Source: Candidatus Helarchaeota archaeon
GTDB taxonomy: Archaea > Asgardarchaeota > Lokiarchaeia > Helarchaeales > HEL-GB-A
Direction: 5' to 3'
Assembly: GCA_016840125.1 (NCBI GenBank)
Contig: JAEOSY010000106.1
Coordinates: 9,847 to 73,846, forward strand
Length of the DNA: 64,000 nt
The notes beneath the pieces were generated by a model. That model was not told the origin of the DNA, searched no databases, and was given only the letters and a program-made list of their open reading frames with translations. The translations under genes were made by a program, and so were the position numbers. How positions within the stretch are numbered: position 1 is the stretch's first letter; the number at the start of each line of letters is the position of its first letter. Of this stretch, positions 37,630 to 47,302 are shown piece by piece.

Positions 37630-38415
37630 ATGGATACCACGTCAGTTTTAGGATTTTGTGATTTTCAAGCAATCCGAGAATACGTTGAGAATAGGGAACC
37701 TCTCTTACGAAATCTCTGGAAACGAATACTAGAAATTTCAGATCAGAATGTGATGCTTGGAAGGATACATGAGAATCACCTTTTAGGAATTTTTTTATGG
37801 TTCTACAACGTTAAAAAGGAAAAAATCAACACCGAAAGGTTGGAAGAGGAATACGAAAAATTTTTTCAGAAGGTATCCAGAAGCACAATTAGTACCTATT
37901 TAAATCAGTTAGAAAAACAAGGAATTCTCTCGAAAAAACGACAGGGGAAACAGGTCTTTTACCGTTTAACTCATGAACCACCTATGAGTTTGCACCCTAT
38001 TTATCTGGTACGGACTTTCTGTATTTTACCATCATATCTTTGTCGAGTGTCATTTTTCGCTAGAACGTTAAGGGTCGATAGAGAGGAGAACTTACGCTAT
38101 CTCTTGGAATTGGTTAATTTCAGTTTAGTTAAAAACCGAATAGAAAAATGTATTTTATGTCCCCTTGCGATAAGAGAAGAAAATCAGGAAAATTTGGAAC
38201 AAATTATAAATATCTATCGAACAAAAACTGAGCTTCTTCCAAAGGAATTATTGAATTTCATCAACAAAGATCTAGGAGAACTGTCGATCTTTGGGGGGAT
38301 AAATATAATCGGACGTTGGGCAACAATTCTGGGAAAATTAATGAATTACGCCCAAACTTATAAAAAAGAGATTAAATTTCAACGTGAAGTCTTGTCACGA
38401 AGAGAAAAACTGTAA
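37630..38415 (+). CDS. Winged-helix transcription regulator-like protein
   Basis: A 261-residue protein with an N-terminal helical part and a clear winged helix near 75-120 (SRSTISTYLNQLEKQGILSK followed by RQGKQVFYRLT). The C-terminal half is helical with a CILC pair near 175 and no known ligand domain. It lies 19 bp upstream of trmY on the same strand, which may be chance or a small operon. Confidence 0.7.
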   Translation: MDTTSVLGFCDFQAIREYVENREPLLRNLWKRILEISDQNVMLGRIHENHLLGIFLWFYNVKKEKINTERLEEEYEKFFQKVSRSTISTYLNQLEKQGILSKKRQGKQVFYRLTHEPPMSLHPIYLVRTFCILPSYLCRVSFFARTLRVDREENLRYLLELVNFSLVKNRIEKCILCPLAIREENQENLEQIINIYRTKTELLPKELLNFINKDLGELSIFGGINIIGRWATILGKLMNYAQTYKKEIKFQREVLSRREKL

Positions 38416-38434
38416 TTTAAAAGCAGGAGATCCA

Positions 38435-39043
38435 TTGAATTCTCATTTAATTATTTGCCAATTATATAGAAGAAGTTTTGAAATTAAGAAGCAATACTTC
38501 ACTTTGGGATTTCCCTTAGATATCTATGAAGTGATCATGAGTATTCAAGCAGCTTTTTTCCTATCACATCAAATCCGAAAATATGTAGATCTTTTTCTGG
38601 TTTTTCTGGATGATGACCTTATAATTCAATATGTAGGGAAGAAATTAAGATATTTAGGTCCTGATGAACGTTCAATTGGTATGTTATTAATGAAAGCTCT
38701 TTCAAAAAAAGATCAATTAGAGGTTTATCAAAAGAGTCAATCGACGCCGGGGATTTGGATATTGAAGAAAAAAATATCAGATCTTTTTTTGGAGTTTAAA
38801 GAGAATTGGCAAGTAATTCTGGTTGATAATGATTCAATAACGGAATTAGAAAACGTATCTCAGGAAAATTTAGTTGTAATTATACCAACGCGGAATTTTG
38901 ATGTAACTCTTATGAAAAATATCACCACAAAATTGCCAATTCTAAAATTTGGGATAAAAGAATTACCACAAAAGATGCGAAACTCTCTGGCTATTTTAAA
39001 GTTTTATTCTCATTTTGAAAAATTAAAGGGGAATGAGAGCTAA
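38435..39043 (+). CDS. trmY: tRNA (pseudouridine54-N1)-methyltransferase TrmY
   Basis: A SPOUT methyltransferase recognised by the TrmY pattern: AAFFLSHQIRKYVDLFLVFL and, most tellingly, LRYLGPDERSIGMLLMKAL. TrmY makes N1-methylpseudouridine at position 54 of archaeal tRNA. The frame is open from 38384, inside the previous gene, but TTG 38435 follows AGGAG and gives 202 residues, the usual family length. The deeper C-terminal region is divergent. Stops directly against the end of srp54 on the other strand. Confidence 0.8.
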   Translation: MNSHLIICQLYRRSFEIKKQYFTLGFPLDIYEVIMSIQAAFFLSHQIRKYVDLFLVFLDDDLIIQYVGKKLRYLGPDERSIGMLLMKALSKKDQLEVYQKSQSTPGIWILKKKISDLFLEFKENWQVILVDNDSITELENVSQENLVVIIPTRNFDVTLMKNITTKLPILKFGIKELPQKMRNSLAILKFYSHFEKLKGNES

Positions 39044-40435
39044 TTATTTAAATTTCATTTTCTTTAAGCCGGGTACTTTACCGCCGGGTAATCCAGGACC
39101 GCCACCGCCAAATCCAGGGGGCATACCTTTCCGTAAACCGCGACCTTTACCGAAGCGTTTTACCATTTTTTTAACCATGTTGTATTGTTTAACGAGTTCT
39201 TTAACATCACCAGAAACGGCACCGGAACCTCTGGCGATCCGCTGCATTCTCGAGCTCTTGATAATTTTTGGTTCGTTTAATTCAGCTTCAGTCATTGAGT
39301 CCATAATATATTTCCATTGATCGAGTTTCTCCTCTGCCACATCTTGGAACCCTTCTGGTAATTTAGCACCCAATCCCATCATTTGTAAAATTTTACCTAA
39401 AGGTCCCATTTTACGTACTGATTTCATTTGCTCATACATATCTTTCAAGTTAAATCGACCACTTAAGAAACGTGCTTGTAAATCCTTTGATATCGGGATT
39501 TCAGCATCTTTAATTTTCTCCAGTATCATATTTAAATCAGGAATGCCGATTAGTCTGCCCACATAACTCTTAGGAGCGAATTTCTCGAGATCATCGACCC
39601 GTTCTCCTGTACCTATAAATTTAATTGGCGCACCGGTAGCTGCTACTGCAGAGAGAGCTCCACCACCTTTCGCGGACCCATCCAATTTTGTTACAAAAAT
39701 CGACCCAATCTGAGTCGCTTGGTTAAAGGCATAAGCTTGTTTTGCTGCTTGTTGTCCGAGTGTCCCATCTATAACTAGAATAATTTCCGCTGGTTTGATA
39801 GCTCTTTCAATTTTTATCATTTCCTTCATTAAATCTTTTTCATCTTTATGTCTTCCTGCTGAATCTACAATAATAACTTCTTTTTTCTCCTCGATGAATT
39901 TTTTTACGCCATTCTTGGCTATTCGGACGCTATCTTTGGATTGAGGTTCTCCATATATGGGGAGTTCTATTTGCTCGGCAAGTTGAGACAACTGATCATA
40001 AGCACCAGGACGATAGGTATCGGCACACACTAAGGCCGTTTTGAAATGCTTTTTCTTAAAATACAAACCTAATTTTGATGCGGATGTAGTTTTTCCTGAG
40101 CCTTGGATACCGATCAATAAAATAATGTTAGATTTGCTTGCTTCAATATCTATGGGGTAAGATTTTTTTCCTAAAAAGTTGGTAAGCTCATCATACACGA
40201 CTTTCATCGTATAATCACGTAAAGAAATACCAGGGGGACGATGTTCTTTAGTAGTTCGTTTTCTTATTCTTTCACTTAAACTATTTACTAATTCAAAATT
40301 AACATCAGCTGTCAGAAACGCCCGCTGTAAATCTACAATTAATTCTTCAATTGCTTTCTTGTCAACAATTGGGAGTCTGAGTAATTTCCGAAAGGCATCG
40401 TTAAGCTTACCACCAAAGAGCTTTATTTTTATCAC
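39044..40435 (-). CDS. srp54: Signal recognition particle 54-kDa protein
   Basis: A 463-residue SRP54: helical N domain (1-95), G domain with GIQGSGKTT (P-loop, near 107), the [11 protein letters not shown] motif, [17 protein letters not shown], and a Met-rich M domain with [24 protein letters not shown] and a Gly/Pro-rich tail ([10 protein letters not shown]). It binds 7S RNA and signal sequences for co-translational targeting, fitting the many secreted domains encoded here. Length and motifs are standard for archaea. Confidence 0.97.
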   Translation of the reverse strand: MIKIKLFGGKLNDAFRKLLRLPIVDKKAIEELIVDLQRAFLTADVNFELVNSLSERIRKRTTKEHRPPGISLRDYTMKVVYDELTNFLGKKSYPIDIEASKSNIILLIGIQGSGKTTSASKLGLYFKKKHFKTALVCADTYRPGAYDQLSQLAEQIELPIYGEPQSKDSVRIAKNGVKKFIEEKKEVIIVDSAGRHKDEKDLMKEMIKIERAIKPAEIILVIDGTLGQQAAKQAYAFNQATQIGSIFVTKLDGSAKGGGALSAVAATGAPIKFIGTGERVDDLEKFAPKSYVGRLIGIPDLNMILEKIKDAEIPISKDLQARFLSGRFNLKDMYEQMKSVRKMGPLGKILQMMGLGAKLPEGFQDVAEEKLDQWKYIMDSMTEAELNEPKIIKSSRMQRIARGSGAVSGDVKELVKQYNMVKKMVKRFGKGRGLRKGMPPGFGGGGPGLPGGKVPGLKKMKFK

Positions 40436-40538
40436 CTACTGGTAACCAAAGAATTAGTTATTAATTAATTATACCTAATAATTTATAAATGTACTTTTTG
40501 TGAATAATAAAATGTGAGATTAATAAAAATTAAATTTA

Positions 40539-40817
40539 ATGAATTTATTAAATAATATGATTAAAGTGAACAAACCATTGACTATTATTGGAATAATATT
40601 ACTAATTATGGGGGGAGTAGGAACGTATTTCTTTATAGAATTTTGGCTTGCAATCATATTTGGAATTACACTAGTTGTAGTAGGGATTGCTGTGAGTAGT
40701 GGAAGATTTTCTAAACGCGCAATAGCTGATAATTCTGCCATTGAGTTTTGTCCTCATTGTGGATCCAGTATAAAGAAAGGTTCTAAGTTTTGTGGTTATT
40801 GCAGCGGAAAATTATAA
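40539..40817 (+). CDS. Small membrane protein with C-terminal zinc ribbon
   Basis: A 92-residue protein with two adjacent TM helices (about 15-31 and 33-52) and a C-terminal zinc ribbon of the form CPHC...CGYC (near 70 and 86). No ribosome site before ATG 40539 and a TATA-like run just upstream, so the message may be leaderless; ATG 40557 is an alternative start. Function unknown. Confidence 0.65.
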   Translation: MNLLNNMIKVNKPLTIIGIILLIMGGVGTYFFIEFWLAIIFGITLVVVGIAVSSGRFSKRAIADNSAIEFCPHCGSSIKKGSKFCGYCSGKL

Positions 40818-40820
40818 AAG

Positions 40821-41939
40821 TTAGATTTTAATATTGATTTCGGGATTTAATAAACAGGAGGGGGCTTCTCGTAGGAAGGCTATGCTTGCTAAAGCACCAA
40901 CTTTGCCTCTTTCGCCTGTAATTTCAATCAAATCTATGTTTAAATCTTTAGCAACTTGATCAGTTTCTGTGATACTAACCTCTTGTGTTCGCACTCGGTT
41001 TGCAAATAGTTTTAATCGTTCGGGAACAATAAGTCCTCTCATAACAGCAATTGCTGTATGTTCTGAAACGGTTTTATAGCTTAGGAAATCACGAATATCA
41101 CTTAAAACACTTTCATAATCGGATTCACGAATTGCGAATTCAATAAAGGAAGCATTATTTCCAAGGGTTTTATACTGAATATTTGGATTTAAGAAGACAA
41201 TTCGATGGGCAATACGATAAGTATTTTTCAAATTGTTCAAAAGAGATAAAGAAATTGCCCATGTAGCTCCTTCCTCTAAATCATCGGTATCGTCAATCCC
41301 CACAGTAATGTGTTCTAAAGCGGGGGTATAGATTTTTCCTTCGATATAATTTCCTTTTTTCGTATGTTCTATGCGTCTAACTCCCATTGCCCCACCCATG
41401 GTTTCAGTCACAGAGTAGGCGGGTCCACCAGTTGCCTTAATGATTTGGATAATTTCATCACCCTCAATTGAAATTTCCTCAATCCCAACTGATGATTTTG
41501 AGCCGAGCCCTTCTAACGGCTCTCGTCCGATCTTCGCTAATTCACGCAAAAAAACGCCATCATGCCTCGTATTAATTATTACTCCACCAGTTTGTCGGTG
41601 GGCGTAGGCACAATAGGTAGTACATCCTTCACTCCCACAGTGATGATAAATCTCTACCAGATTATTTTTCCGATCCAAACACGTGAAAATATTTTTACAT
41701 GCAGTTGTAGGATATTCACTCTTAAGAAGATAATTGAATTTCGCTGGTCTGGAGCCAGCTGCGTCTTCAAGACGGTTTACATACCCCTCATTTACTAAAC
41801 GATTAATCCAGTCTTGAACTGTACTCCTAGGAACATTGGTTTCTTTTATAAGATCTGTTACTGTAAAAAATCCCTTTTCCTTTGAAATGGTTTTGATTAA
41901 ATTAAGGCATATTGCCCGTTTCTTCAATGTTTTTGACAT
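40821..41939 (-). CDS. Methanogenesis marker 11-like protein (TiaS-related) with N-terminal winged helix
   Basis: A 372-residue protein from ATG 41939 (AAAGGGG upstream; the frame is open to a GTG at 41966). Residues 1-75 form a winged helix (FTVTDLIKETNVPRSTVQDW). The rest matches methanogenesis marker 11: CLDRKNNLVEIYHH near 86-99, then GIEEISIEGDEI and VGIDDTDDLEEGATWAISLS, the last resembling the TiaS-type catalytic loop. Marker 11 genes track with methyl-CoM reductase in genomes; their reaction is not established. The fused DNA-binding domain is unusual and suggests a regulator or DNA/RNA-guided role. Confidence 0.7.
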   Translation of the reverse strand: MSKTLKKRAICLNLIKTISKEKGFFTVTDLIKETNVPRSTVQDWINRLVNEGYVNRLEDAAGSRPAKFNYLLKSEYPTTACKNIFTCLDRKNNLVEIYHHCGSEGCTTYCAYAHRQTGGVIINTRHDGVFLRELAKIGREPLEGLGSKSSVGIEEISIEGDEIIQIIKATGGPAYSVTETMGGAMGVRRIEHTKKGNYIEGKIYTPALEHITVGIDDTDDLEEGATWAISLSLLNNLKNTYRIAHRIVFLNPNIQYKTLGNNASFIEFAIRESDYESVLSDIRDFLSYKTVSEHTAIAVMRGLIVPERLKLFANRVRTQEVSITETDQVAKDLNIDLIEITGERGKVGALASIAFLREAPSCLLNPEINIKI

Positions 41940-41981
41940 AATATGTGAAGCCCCTTTCCCTTTCACAAAGTGTTCGTAACG

Positions 41982-42779
41982 CTAAAACATTTCAAAAGAG
42001 GGTTTTATATTTTCAAATGCAAATTCTACATCATAATGTTCCATCCGAAGAGACTGTGTTAGTTTTAATAAACCTAGATTTACTATATAATCGGTTACAC
42101 TTATTAGATTGATATCTAGTTCTTCAGCTATCTTCTCGGCTTCAAAAGAGAAATGAGTACAAATAATTGTATCAATTTGTAACCGTTTTGCTAACTTAAG
42201 AAGTTGAGGCGTTAAGGCATATCCAATAATTATACAAATTTGGCTGATAGGTGAGTTTTGGTCACCGAGATATTGTATTGAGGATATATTCAGCTTATCT
42301 TTCACTTGAGAAAGTAAATCGTTTAAAATAATTCCTGTAGATGTTGTTTGACACAATAAACCGACTGAAATCGCTTGATCCCTACTATCTTCAAAACTGA
42401 GAAGATCCATAATCTTGAGATTAAAAATCTCAGCTATTATTTTCAGAATACCTGATCTTGTGGAAATCCATTTTTCCGGTAGTACGTAGAAATAAACGCG
42501 ATTTTCTAATAAGATTCTTATTTTTGGATAAATTTCATCCGTGATCTGATTGAAGTTCCAAATCTCTGGTAGTGTATAAGTAATTAATAGATCAAATTTA
42601 TCGCGTACAACTTTCAATAATGTCTCTCTATCAGGATAGAGGGAGAGAATACATTTTTTAATTTTCAATTTTTTTTGTTCGTCTATATAAGTGGGACCAA
42701 GTTTTATTGCGGTTTCTGAGGTGTTTGGAATATCCGTAAGCTTTTCGATGGTACTTATTAGTTCATGTAAATTAGTAAT
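41982..42779 (-). CDS. NIF3-like protein (possible non-AUG start)
   Basis: A protein of about 265 residues resembling the NIF3/DUF34 family (LITYTLPEIWNF in the place of the metal-binding HHP loop, VGLLC, VDTIICTHFSFEAEKIAEEL). The first standard start codon in frame is TTG 42668, but the frame is open upstream to 42779 and that extension reads like a real NIF3 N-terminus (NLHELISTIEKLTDIPNTSE). A TATA-like box at 42801-42810 would place the transcript start near 42780, next to an ATT codon at 42779-42777. I therefore extend the gene to that ATT, with the caveat that an error in the sequence could hide a normal start. Confidence 0.6.
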   Translation of the reverse strand: MTNLHELISTIEKLTDIPNTSETAIKLGPTYIDEQKKLKIKKCILSLYPDRETLLKVVRDKFDLLITYTLPEIWNFNQITDEIYPKIRILLENRVYFYVLPEKWISTRSGILKIIAEIFNLKIMDLLSFEDSRDQAISVGLLCQTTSTGIILNDLLSQVKDKLNISSIQYLGDQNSPISQICIIIGYALTPQLLKLAKRLQIDTIICTHFSFEAEKIAEELDINLISVTDYIVNLGLLKLTQSLRMEHYDVEFAFENIKPSFEMF

Positions 42780-42832
42780 TCTAATCCGCCCTATTTTAGT
42801 GAATTATAAATTTCAAAGGTCTTTTTAATTAT

Positions 42833-43072
42833 TCAAGTATATTTTCCAGATCCTTTTGTTTTGCCAATATTTTCAGATTCTTCTCTGGTTCTTGCCGATC
42901 GACCAGATCTGGTGGATGGGGTTGATCTGGGTTGCGCTCTAAGCAATTTCCAGAGCAGGGCTCTTAATTTACTTTTTCTATCAGAAAGTTTCCTATTTGA
43001 ATTGTGCAAATCTTGCCTATTTCGAAGCCTTTTTAATTCGATTTTAATTTGTTTAATTGTATTCAATTGCAT
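42833..43072 (-). CDS. Small very basic protein, uncertain gene
   Basis: A possible 79-residue protein from ATG 43072 with GAGG 10 bp upstream. It is rich in Lys and Arg with a Ser/Thr/Arg-rich tail (SGRSARTREESENIGKTKGS), as in nucleic-acid-binding proteins. An opposite-strand frame of similar length exists, so coding is uncertain. If it is not a gene, 42780-43214 is a 435-bp non-coding stretch. Confidence 0.35.
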   Translation of the reverse strand: MQLNTIKQIKIELKRLRNRQDLHNSNRKLSDRKSKLRALLWKLLRAQPRSTPSTRSGRSARTREESENIGKTKGSGKYT

Positions 43073-43214
43073 TTCTTCAAACCTCGCGGTTATTCTCTGA
43101 ATCTGGCATGAGATCAAAATAGATGATATTAAAATTTATTATAAACAATTATTATAAAGATTCGTTTATGATTTTATACAAGTTATTTTCTAATTTAAAT
43201 ACAAGGGATTTCAA

Positions 43215-44555
43215 TTGGGGGCAATTGATAAAGAACTAGCCAGTGCAGAGGTCCTTATGGCAATTGAAGCAGGATCCTCAGAGCGGGACGCCTTAAGGAA
43301 AATAAGTAATAAATATAAAATATCAGATTGGCACATAAGAGGGACTCTCCATTCAATTGTATTTGAAACCTTGCGGAGATTAAATGTTATTGATTTATTA
43401 ATAAAGGAATCGCTTCAAAAAGGAACGATTGAGAAATTATATCCTCTACTTCGAAATTTAATACGCGTTGGAGTGCATCAAATAAAATTTGCAGAAGGTT
43501 CGGCTCCCAAAATAACAAAAACAATTGTACAATTAGTGAAAAATAAATATCGAAAGTCAGTGTCAAATTTTACAAATGCTCTCTTACGTAGAATTGAGCA
43601 TTTGGAACTCACCTCTTTTATCACAAATTCAACAGATACTCTAAATTTAAGCTTGCAATATTACCATCCCCTCTGGTTTATTGAATATCTTATCAAGTTA
43701 ATTGGATTAGCAGACACAATTGCTTTTTTGAAAAGCTCTTTGGACGAAATGGGTTTATATGTTCGGATAAATACTATTAAAACAGATATGGATTATGTTA
43801 TGGAGCAGATGCAGCGTGATGAATATTTTTTTTCTGTAGATCGGGATTTAGACGATGTTCTCTTAATAAGAGAATGGAAAAAACCCATCATCCACAGTTC
43901 GTTGTTTAAAGATGGGTATCTCTATATACAAGATAAAGCATCAGCACTTGTTTCTCATGTTGTAAATCCTCAAAATGCTGAAACGGTCTTTGACTTGTGT
44001 GCAGCTCCGGGGGGGAAAAGTATGCATATGGGACAACTGCTGAGGAATAGCGGTCAAGTGGTTGCATTTGACAGGTCTCACCGAAGGCTCCTTGAGCTTA
44101 CTCAAAAGTTGTCACTTTATAATCTTCATAACATTGATGTAATTAATGCCAACGGGGATAAGGCACCTAAATTTGTGAAAAAAAAGGCGGATAAAATCTT
44201 AATTGACCCACCATGTAGTGGAACAGGAACGTTTACAGCTCGCCCTTATGGGAAATGGAAGCTGCGCCCGAGTGATATTGAAATTATCTCAGAGGTTCAG
44301 TGGAGATTATTAGTAGCAGCAGTAAAATTATTACACCCTTCAGGAGAGATTATTTATTCCACTTGCTCAATTACATTGGAGGAGAATGAAAAACTTATTG
44401 AAAAATTTTTGAAGGTATTTCCAGATTTCTCATCAGTTCCTACGACTCCTTTTATTGGTACCCCAGGATTTCTGGGATTGGATAAAACTCAACGTTTATG
44501 GCCCCATCTACATGGTACTGAAGGTTTTTTCATTGCAAAATTAAGAAGGGATTAA
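43215..44555 (+). CDS. NusB-NOP2/Sun fusion rRNA cytosine-C5 methyltransferase (RsmB-like)
   Basis: A 446-residue protein. N-terminal NusB-like helical domain (1-135), then an RNA-binding segment and the m5C methyltransferase domain: LCAAPGGKSMHMGQLL (SAM loop) near 258, DPPCSGTGTF with the first conserved Cys near 331, and YSTCSIT with the catalytic Cys near 380. Start TTG 43215 has AAGGGA at a good distance. The fusion is the RsmB layout; which cytosine it modifies is not shown by the sequence. Confidence 0.88.
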   Translation: MGAIDKELASAEVLMAIEAGSSERDALRKISNKYKISDWHIRGTLHSIVFETLRRLNVIDLLIKESLQKGTIEKLYPLLRNLIRVGVHQIKFAEGSAPKITKTIVQLVKNKYRKSVSNFTNALLRRIEHLELTSFITNSTDTLNLSLQYYHPLWFIEYLIKLIGLADTIAFLKSSLDEMGLYVRINTIKTDMDYVMEQMQRDEYFFSVDRDLDDVLLIREWKKPIIHSSLFKDGYLYIQDKASALVSHVVNPQNAETVFDLCAAPGGKSMHMGQLLRNSGQVVAFDRSHRRLLELTQKLSLYNLHNIDVINANGDKAPKFVKKKADKILIDPPCSGTGTFTARPYGKWKLRPSDIEIISEVQWRLLVAAVKLLHPSGEIIYSTCSITLEENEKLIEKFLKVFPDFSSVPTTPFIGTPGFLGLDKTQRLWPHLHGTEGFFIAKLRRD

Positions 44556-44614
44556 GCCAAATAATTTATCATTCAAAAAGAATATTTGTTCTTTAAATTA
44601 AGGAAGTAGATTTC

Positions 44615-45148
44615 GTGGAAATTATTAATACGATCGATAGGGGTATTCAAGCTCTAAAGGAAAAGGATGTGCGTGGCGCCGTAGAAGCCTTTGGAGATGC
44701 GATGGCACAGAGTGGAAAAAATTTAGAAGAGGAAGTGAATTGGATAGGGGAGCGTGGGTTAGAATTAATATTGAATATCAGAATTGCAGTTTTTTCAACC
44801 ACTTGGTTTTATTTTTCACTTCATTTAGGAACACAAGAAAATGAGCGCCTAAATTATCTAAGTCAATCTCAAGGATTAATCAGCTTCGATAACCTTATTC
44901 TGAAACCAGTAGTCGCCCGAGTTTTCAAAAAATTACAAGAACAAGGGAAAATTCCCTCCCGGAATCTTGCCATTACAATGGTTGCTATTGATAATGGTAC
45001 AAAGGAATTGGAAAAATTAATTAAAGAGTCGTTAAAAAAATTTATTACTATTCCAGAACCAAAAAGTGTTAGCCCTGAAAAAGAATCAGATAAACGGGTT
45101 AGCACTCCAGACTCAAGTACTAATGAAAAGGGTTCTGGGAGAGATTAA
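44615..45148 (+). CDS. Hypothetical helical protein with disordered tail
   Basis: A 177-residue protein from GTG 44615 (AAGGAAG upstream). Mostly helical; WFYFSLHLGTQENERL in the middle is hydrophobic but too short to call a TM helix. The last 40 residues are Ser/Pro/Lys/Asp-rich and probably disordered. It lies 5 bp upstream of the threonine-synthase-like gene and is likely co-transcribed with it. Family not recognised. Confidence 0.65.
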   Translation: MEIINTIDRGIQALKEKDVRGAVEAFGDAMAQSGKNLEEEVNWIGERGLELILNIRIAVFSTTWFYFSLHLGTQENERLNYLSQSQGLISFDNLILKPVVARVFKKLQEQGKIPSRNLAITMVAIDNGTKELEKLIKESLKKFITIPEPKSVSPEKESDKRVSTPDSSTNEKGSGRD

Positions 45149-45153
45149 CCTAA

Positions 45154-46566
45154 ATGGAAGGAGTTTTTGTCTGTAACAATTGTAAGATACAATATAAAAA
45201 TCTTCCAATAAACGCAAAATGTCAGAAATGCAATTCTCTCCTTGAATTTCAATTAAGTTCAGACAAAGAAGAAATGGTACATTTAAATGATCCCTTCACT
45301 TTTTGGCGGTACCATTCTTTATTTCCCAAAATAAATGAAAAAAATAGGTTAAACTGGAATGAAGGGGGAACTCCGTTCTTAAGAGCAGAGAAACTAGCCA
45401 CAACACTTGGTATTGACAATCTGTTTTTGAAAGATGAAACTAAAAATCCGACACAATCTTACAGCGATCGAGCGACTTCTTTAATTCTTTCTTACGGGCT
45501 TCAAATGCATTATCAATTTGTTATATGTGCATCAAATGGGAATTCTGGAGCATCAATTGCAGCATATTCTGCGCGCAGTCCGATTACCTCCAAAATTATT
45601 GTGCCAAAAAAAGTGGCGGTTGGTAAATTAGCGCAGATGTATATTTTCTCTGATCAAATAATTGAAAAAGGTGAACTCTTAGATAATGCAATAACTTATT
45701 CAGAGGAACTAAGTGTTAAAGAAGGACTATTTCAAGCCACACCTGAAATTAATCCTTTATCAATTGAAGCACAAGCAACAATTGCTTATGAAATAATCGA
45801 AAAGACACAAAAAGAAAACCGACCTGACTGGATAATTGTCCCCATGGGCTCAGGCGGACTTTTGTGGAGTATTTGGAAAGGTTATAGGACTTTTTACAAT
45901 CTAAAATTAATTGGTGAATTACCTAAAATAATTGGAATACAAGCTACTGGATGCGCTCCAATTGTTAGGGCCTATGAAGATAAGAAAGAAATTATACCCT
46001 CTACAAATCCTAATACAAATGCGCTTGAGATTCTAGTATCAAACCCTTATTGGGGGAATTTTGCACTTTCGGCGATCCAGGAATCAAATGGGCTAGCTCT
46101 TTCGGTTACGGATGGGGAAATTCTAGAAGCAGAAAAGATATTAGCTCGTTCTGAAGGTATTTTTGCAGAGTCAGCCAGCTCAGCATCTGTAGCAGGATTG
46201 AAAAAATTAATTGACGAAAGGGTTATTGAAAAATCGGATAATATTGTTTGTCTTATTACTGGTAGTGGTCTTAAAGAGCCATATATTATAAAAGCACTTT
46301 CGGAAAGACCAAAAATTATGGGACAAAAAGTTAGTACAAAACTAGAAATTTTACGTATTTTAGAAATCAATGAATCATATGGTTATAGGATATGGCAGGA
46401 TCTTGGCTCTATCAAAAGTATTCAATCAATTTATCAACATCTAAGTGAGCTAGAAAGTAAAGAATTAATTTTAAGCAAGCAAATTAAAAATAAAAAATAT
46501 TTTGTGATCTCAAAAAAGGGTAGAAAAGTTTTATCCGCGCTTGAAACCTTAGTGGATCTCCTCTGA
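45154..46566 (+). CDS. Threonine synthase-like pseudoenzyme fused to winged-helix domain
   Basis: A 470-residue protein. Residues 1-30 form a zinc ribbon (Cys7, Cys10, Cys23, Cys26) as in archaeal threonine synthases. Residues 50-385 are a fold-type II PLP domain (NEGGTPFLRAEK, FLKDETKNPT, ASNGNSGAS, PMGSGGLL, LITGSGLKEP). In the loop where family members have Ser-Phe-Lys-Asp-Arg, this protein has SYSDRA: the PLP-binding Lys is Ser104. Residues 395-470 are a PadR/MarR-like winged helix (LEILRILEINESYGYRIW). Without the Schiff-base Lys it can hardly be a normal synthase; an amino-acid- or PLP-sensing regulator is a better reading (inference). Confidence 0.8.
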   Translation: MEGVFVCNNCKIQYKNLPINAKCQKCNSLLEFQLSSDKEEMVHLNDPFTFWRYHSLFPKINEKNRLNWNEGGTPFLRAEKLATTLGIDNLFLKDETKNPTQSYSDRATSLILSYGLQMHYQFVICASNGNSGASIAAYSARSPITSKIIVPKKVAVGKLAQMYIFSDQIIEKGELLDNAITYSEELSVKEGLFQATPEINPLSIEAQATIAYEIIEKTQKENRPDWIIVPMGSGGLLWSIWKGYRTFYNLKLIGELPKIIGIQATGCAPIVRAYEDKKEIIPSTNPNTNALEILVSNPYWGNFALSAIQESNGLALSVTDGEILEAEKILARSEGIFAESASSASVAGLKKLIDERVIEKSDNIVCLITGSGLKEPYIIKALSERPKIMGQKVSTKLEILRILEINESYGYRIWQDLGSIKSIQSIYQHLSELESKELILSKQIKNKKYFVISKKGRKVLSALETLVDLL

Positions 46567-47136
46567 AATAGGTTTTTCAAGAAAAAGAGTACTATTGATT
46601 CTTATACTGACTGGAACCGCAACTACTAGTCCTACTACAAGTTGAGCTATATTCACCGGAATTTCTAAAATAGCGTCTCCTATTGAATAGAGATATAATT
46701 CAAAGAAAAAGTATCCAATTACCATAATCATGCCACCAATAATGGTGGCGCCAATAATTATTGATCTTTCCTTCAATGTTTCCCAGTTTTTTAGCCAATT
46801 TTTCGATTTAGCGGTGTATATGATATAGCCTAGAATAAATCCTTCTAAAAATTTTATTGGGAGTGTTCCTATGACAAACTGGGGAGCAACTAGCGCGTCT
46901 GCTAAAGCAGATCCTACCCCTCCTGCAAATCCTCCTATAAACGGGCCAAATAGTATAGCAGCTACGAAAATTATTATTTCACCTATGTTAAAATAACCTC
47001 CTGTTAAAGCATTTACAAGAATCGGGAAGGAAAAAGTGACTACACAGACCAATGCAGTCATTATACTAGTAATTGTAATGATCATCGTTTTGTTGTAAGG
47101 GGGAAAGTAATCTTTCAAAAAGCCCAAATTAAACAC
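46549..47136 (-). CDS. ECF transporter S component (substrate-binding membrane subunit)
   Basis: A 195-residue membrane protein with about six hydrophobic segments and the S-component pattern GGYFNIGEIIIFVAAILFGP followed by GGFAGGVGSALADAL near 70-83. S components capture vitamins or metals and work with a shared ABC energiser. No energiser gene is adjacent and no riboswitch-like structure was noticed upstream, so the ligand stays open. Its end overlaps the previous gene by 18 bp on the opposite strand. Confidence 0.8.
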   Translation of the reverse strand: MFNLGFLKDYFPPYNKTMIITITSIMTALVCVVTFSFPILVNALTGGYFNIGEIIIFVAAILFGPFIGGFAGGVGSALADALVAPQFVIGTLPIKFLEGFILGYIIYTAKSKNWLKNWETLKERSIIIGATIIGGMIMVIGYFFFELYLYSIGDAILEIPVNIAQLVVGLVVAVPVSIRINSTLFLEKPISEEIH

Positions 47137-47302
47137 CTTCAGTATTAAAGTTTATACTTGTAAACTCATATTAAAGTTTTATCTTGTATAACTTAATTTT
47201 ATTCTTTCAAATCTATGAAGACTGTGGGAAAAGGAAAATTTTTAAGTCATTCTTCTCCATATATCCCATTCTATTTTCAAAATTTGGCAGGATTTCTTAA
47301 CG

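Noticed and set aside
42861..43100. Plus-strand 79-codon frame opposite the small basic gene
   Set aside because: No ribosome site and a Ser/Leu/Cys-rich product; the minus-strand reading is somewhat better, though itself uncertain.
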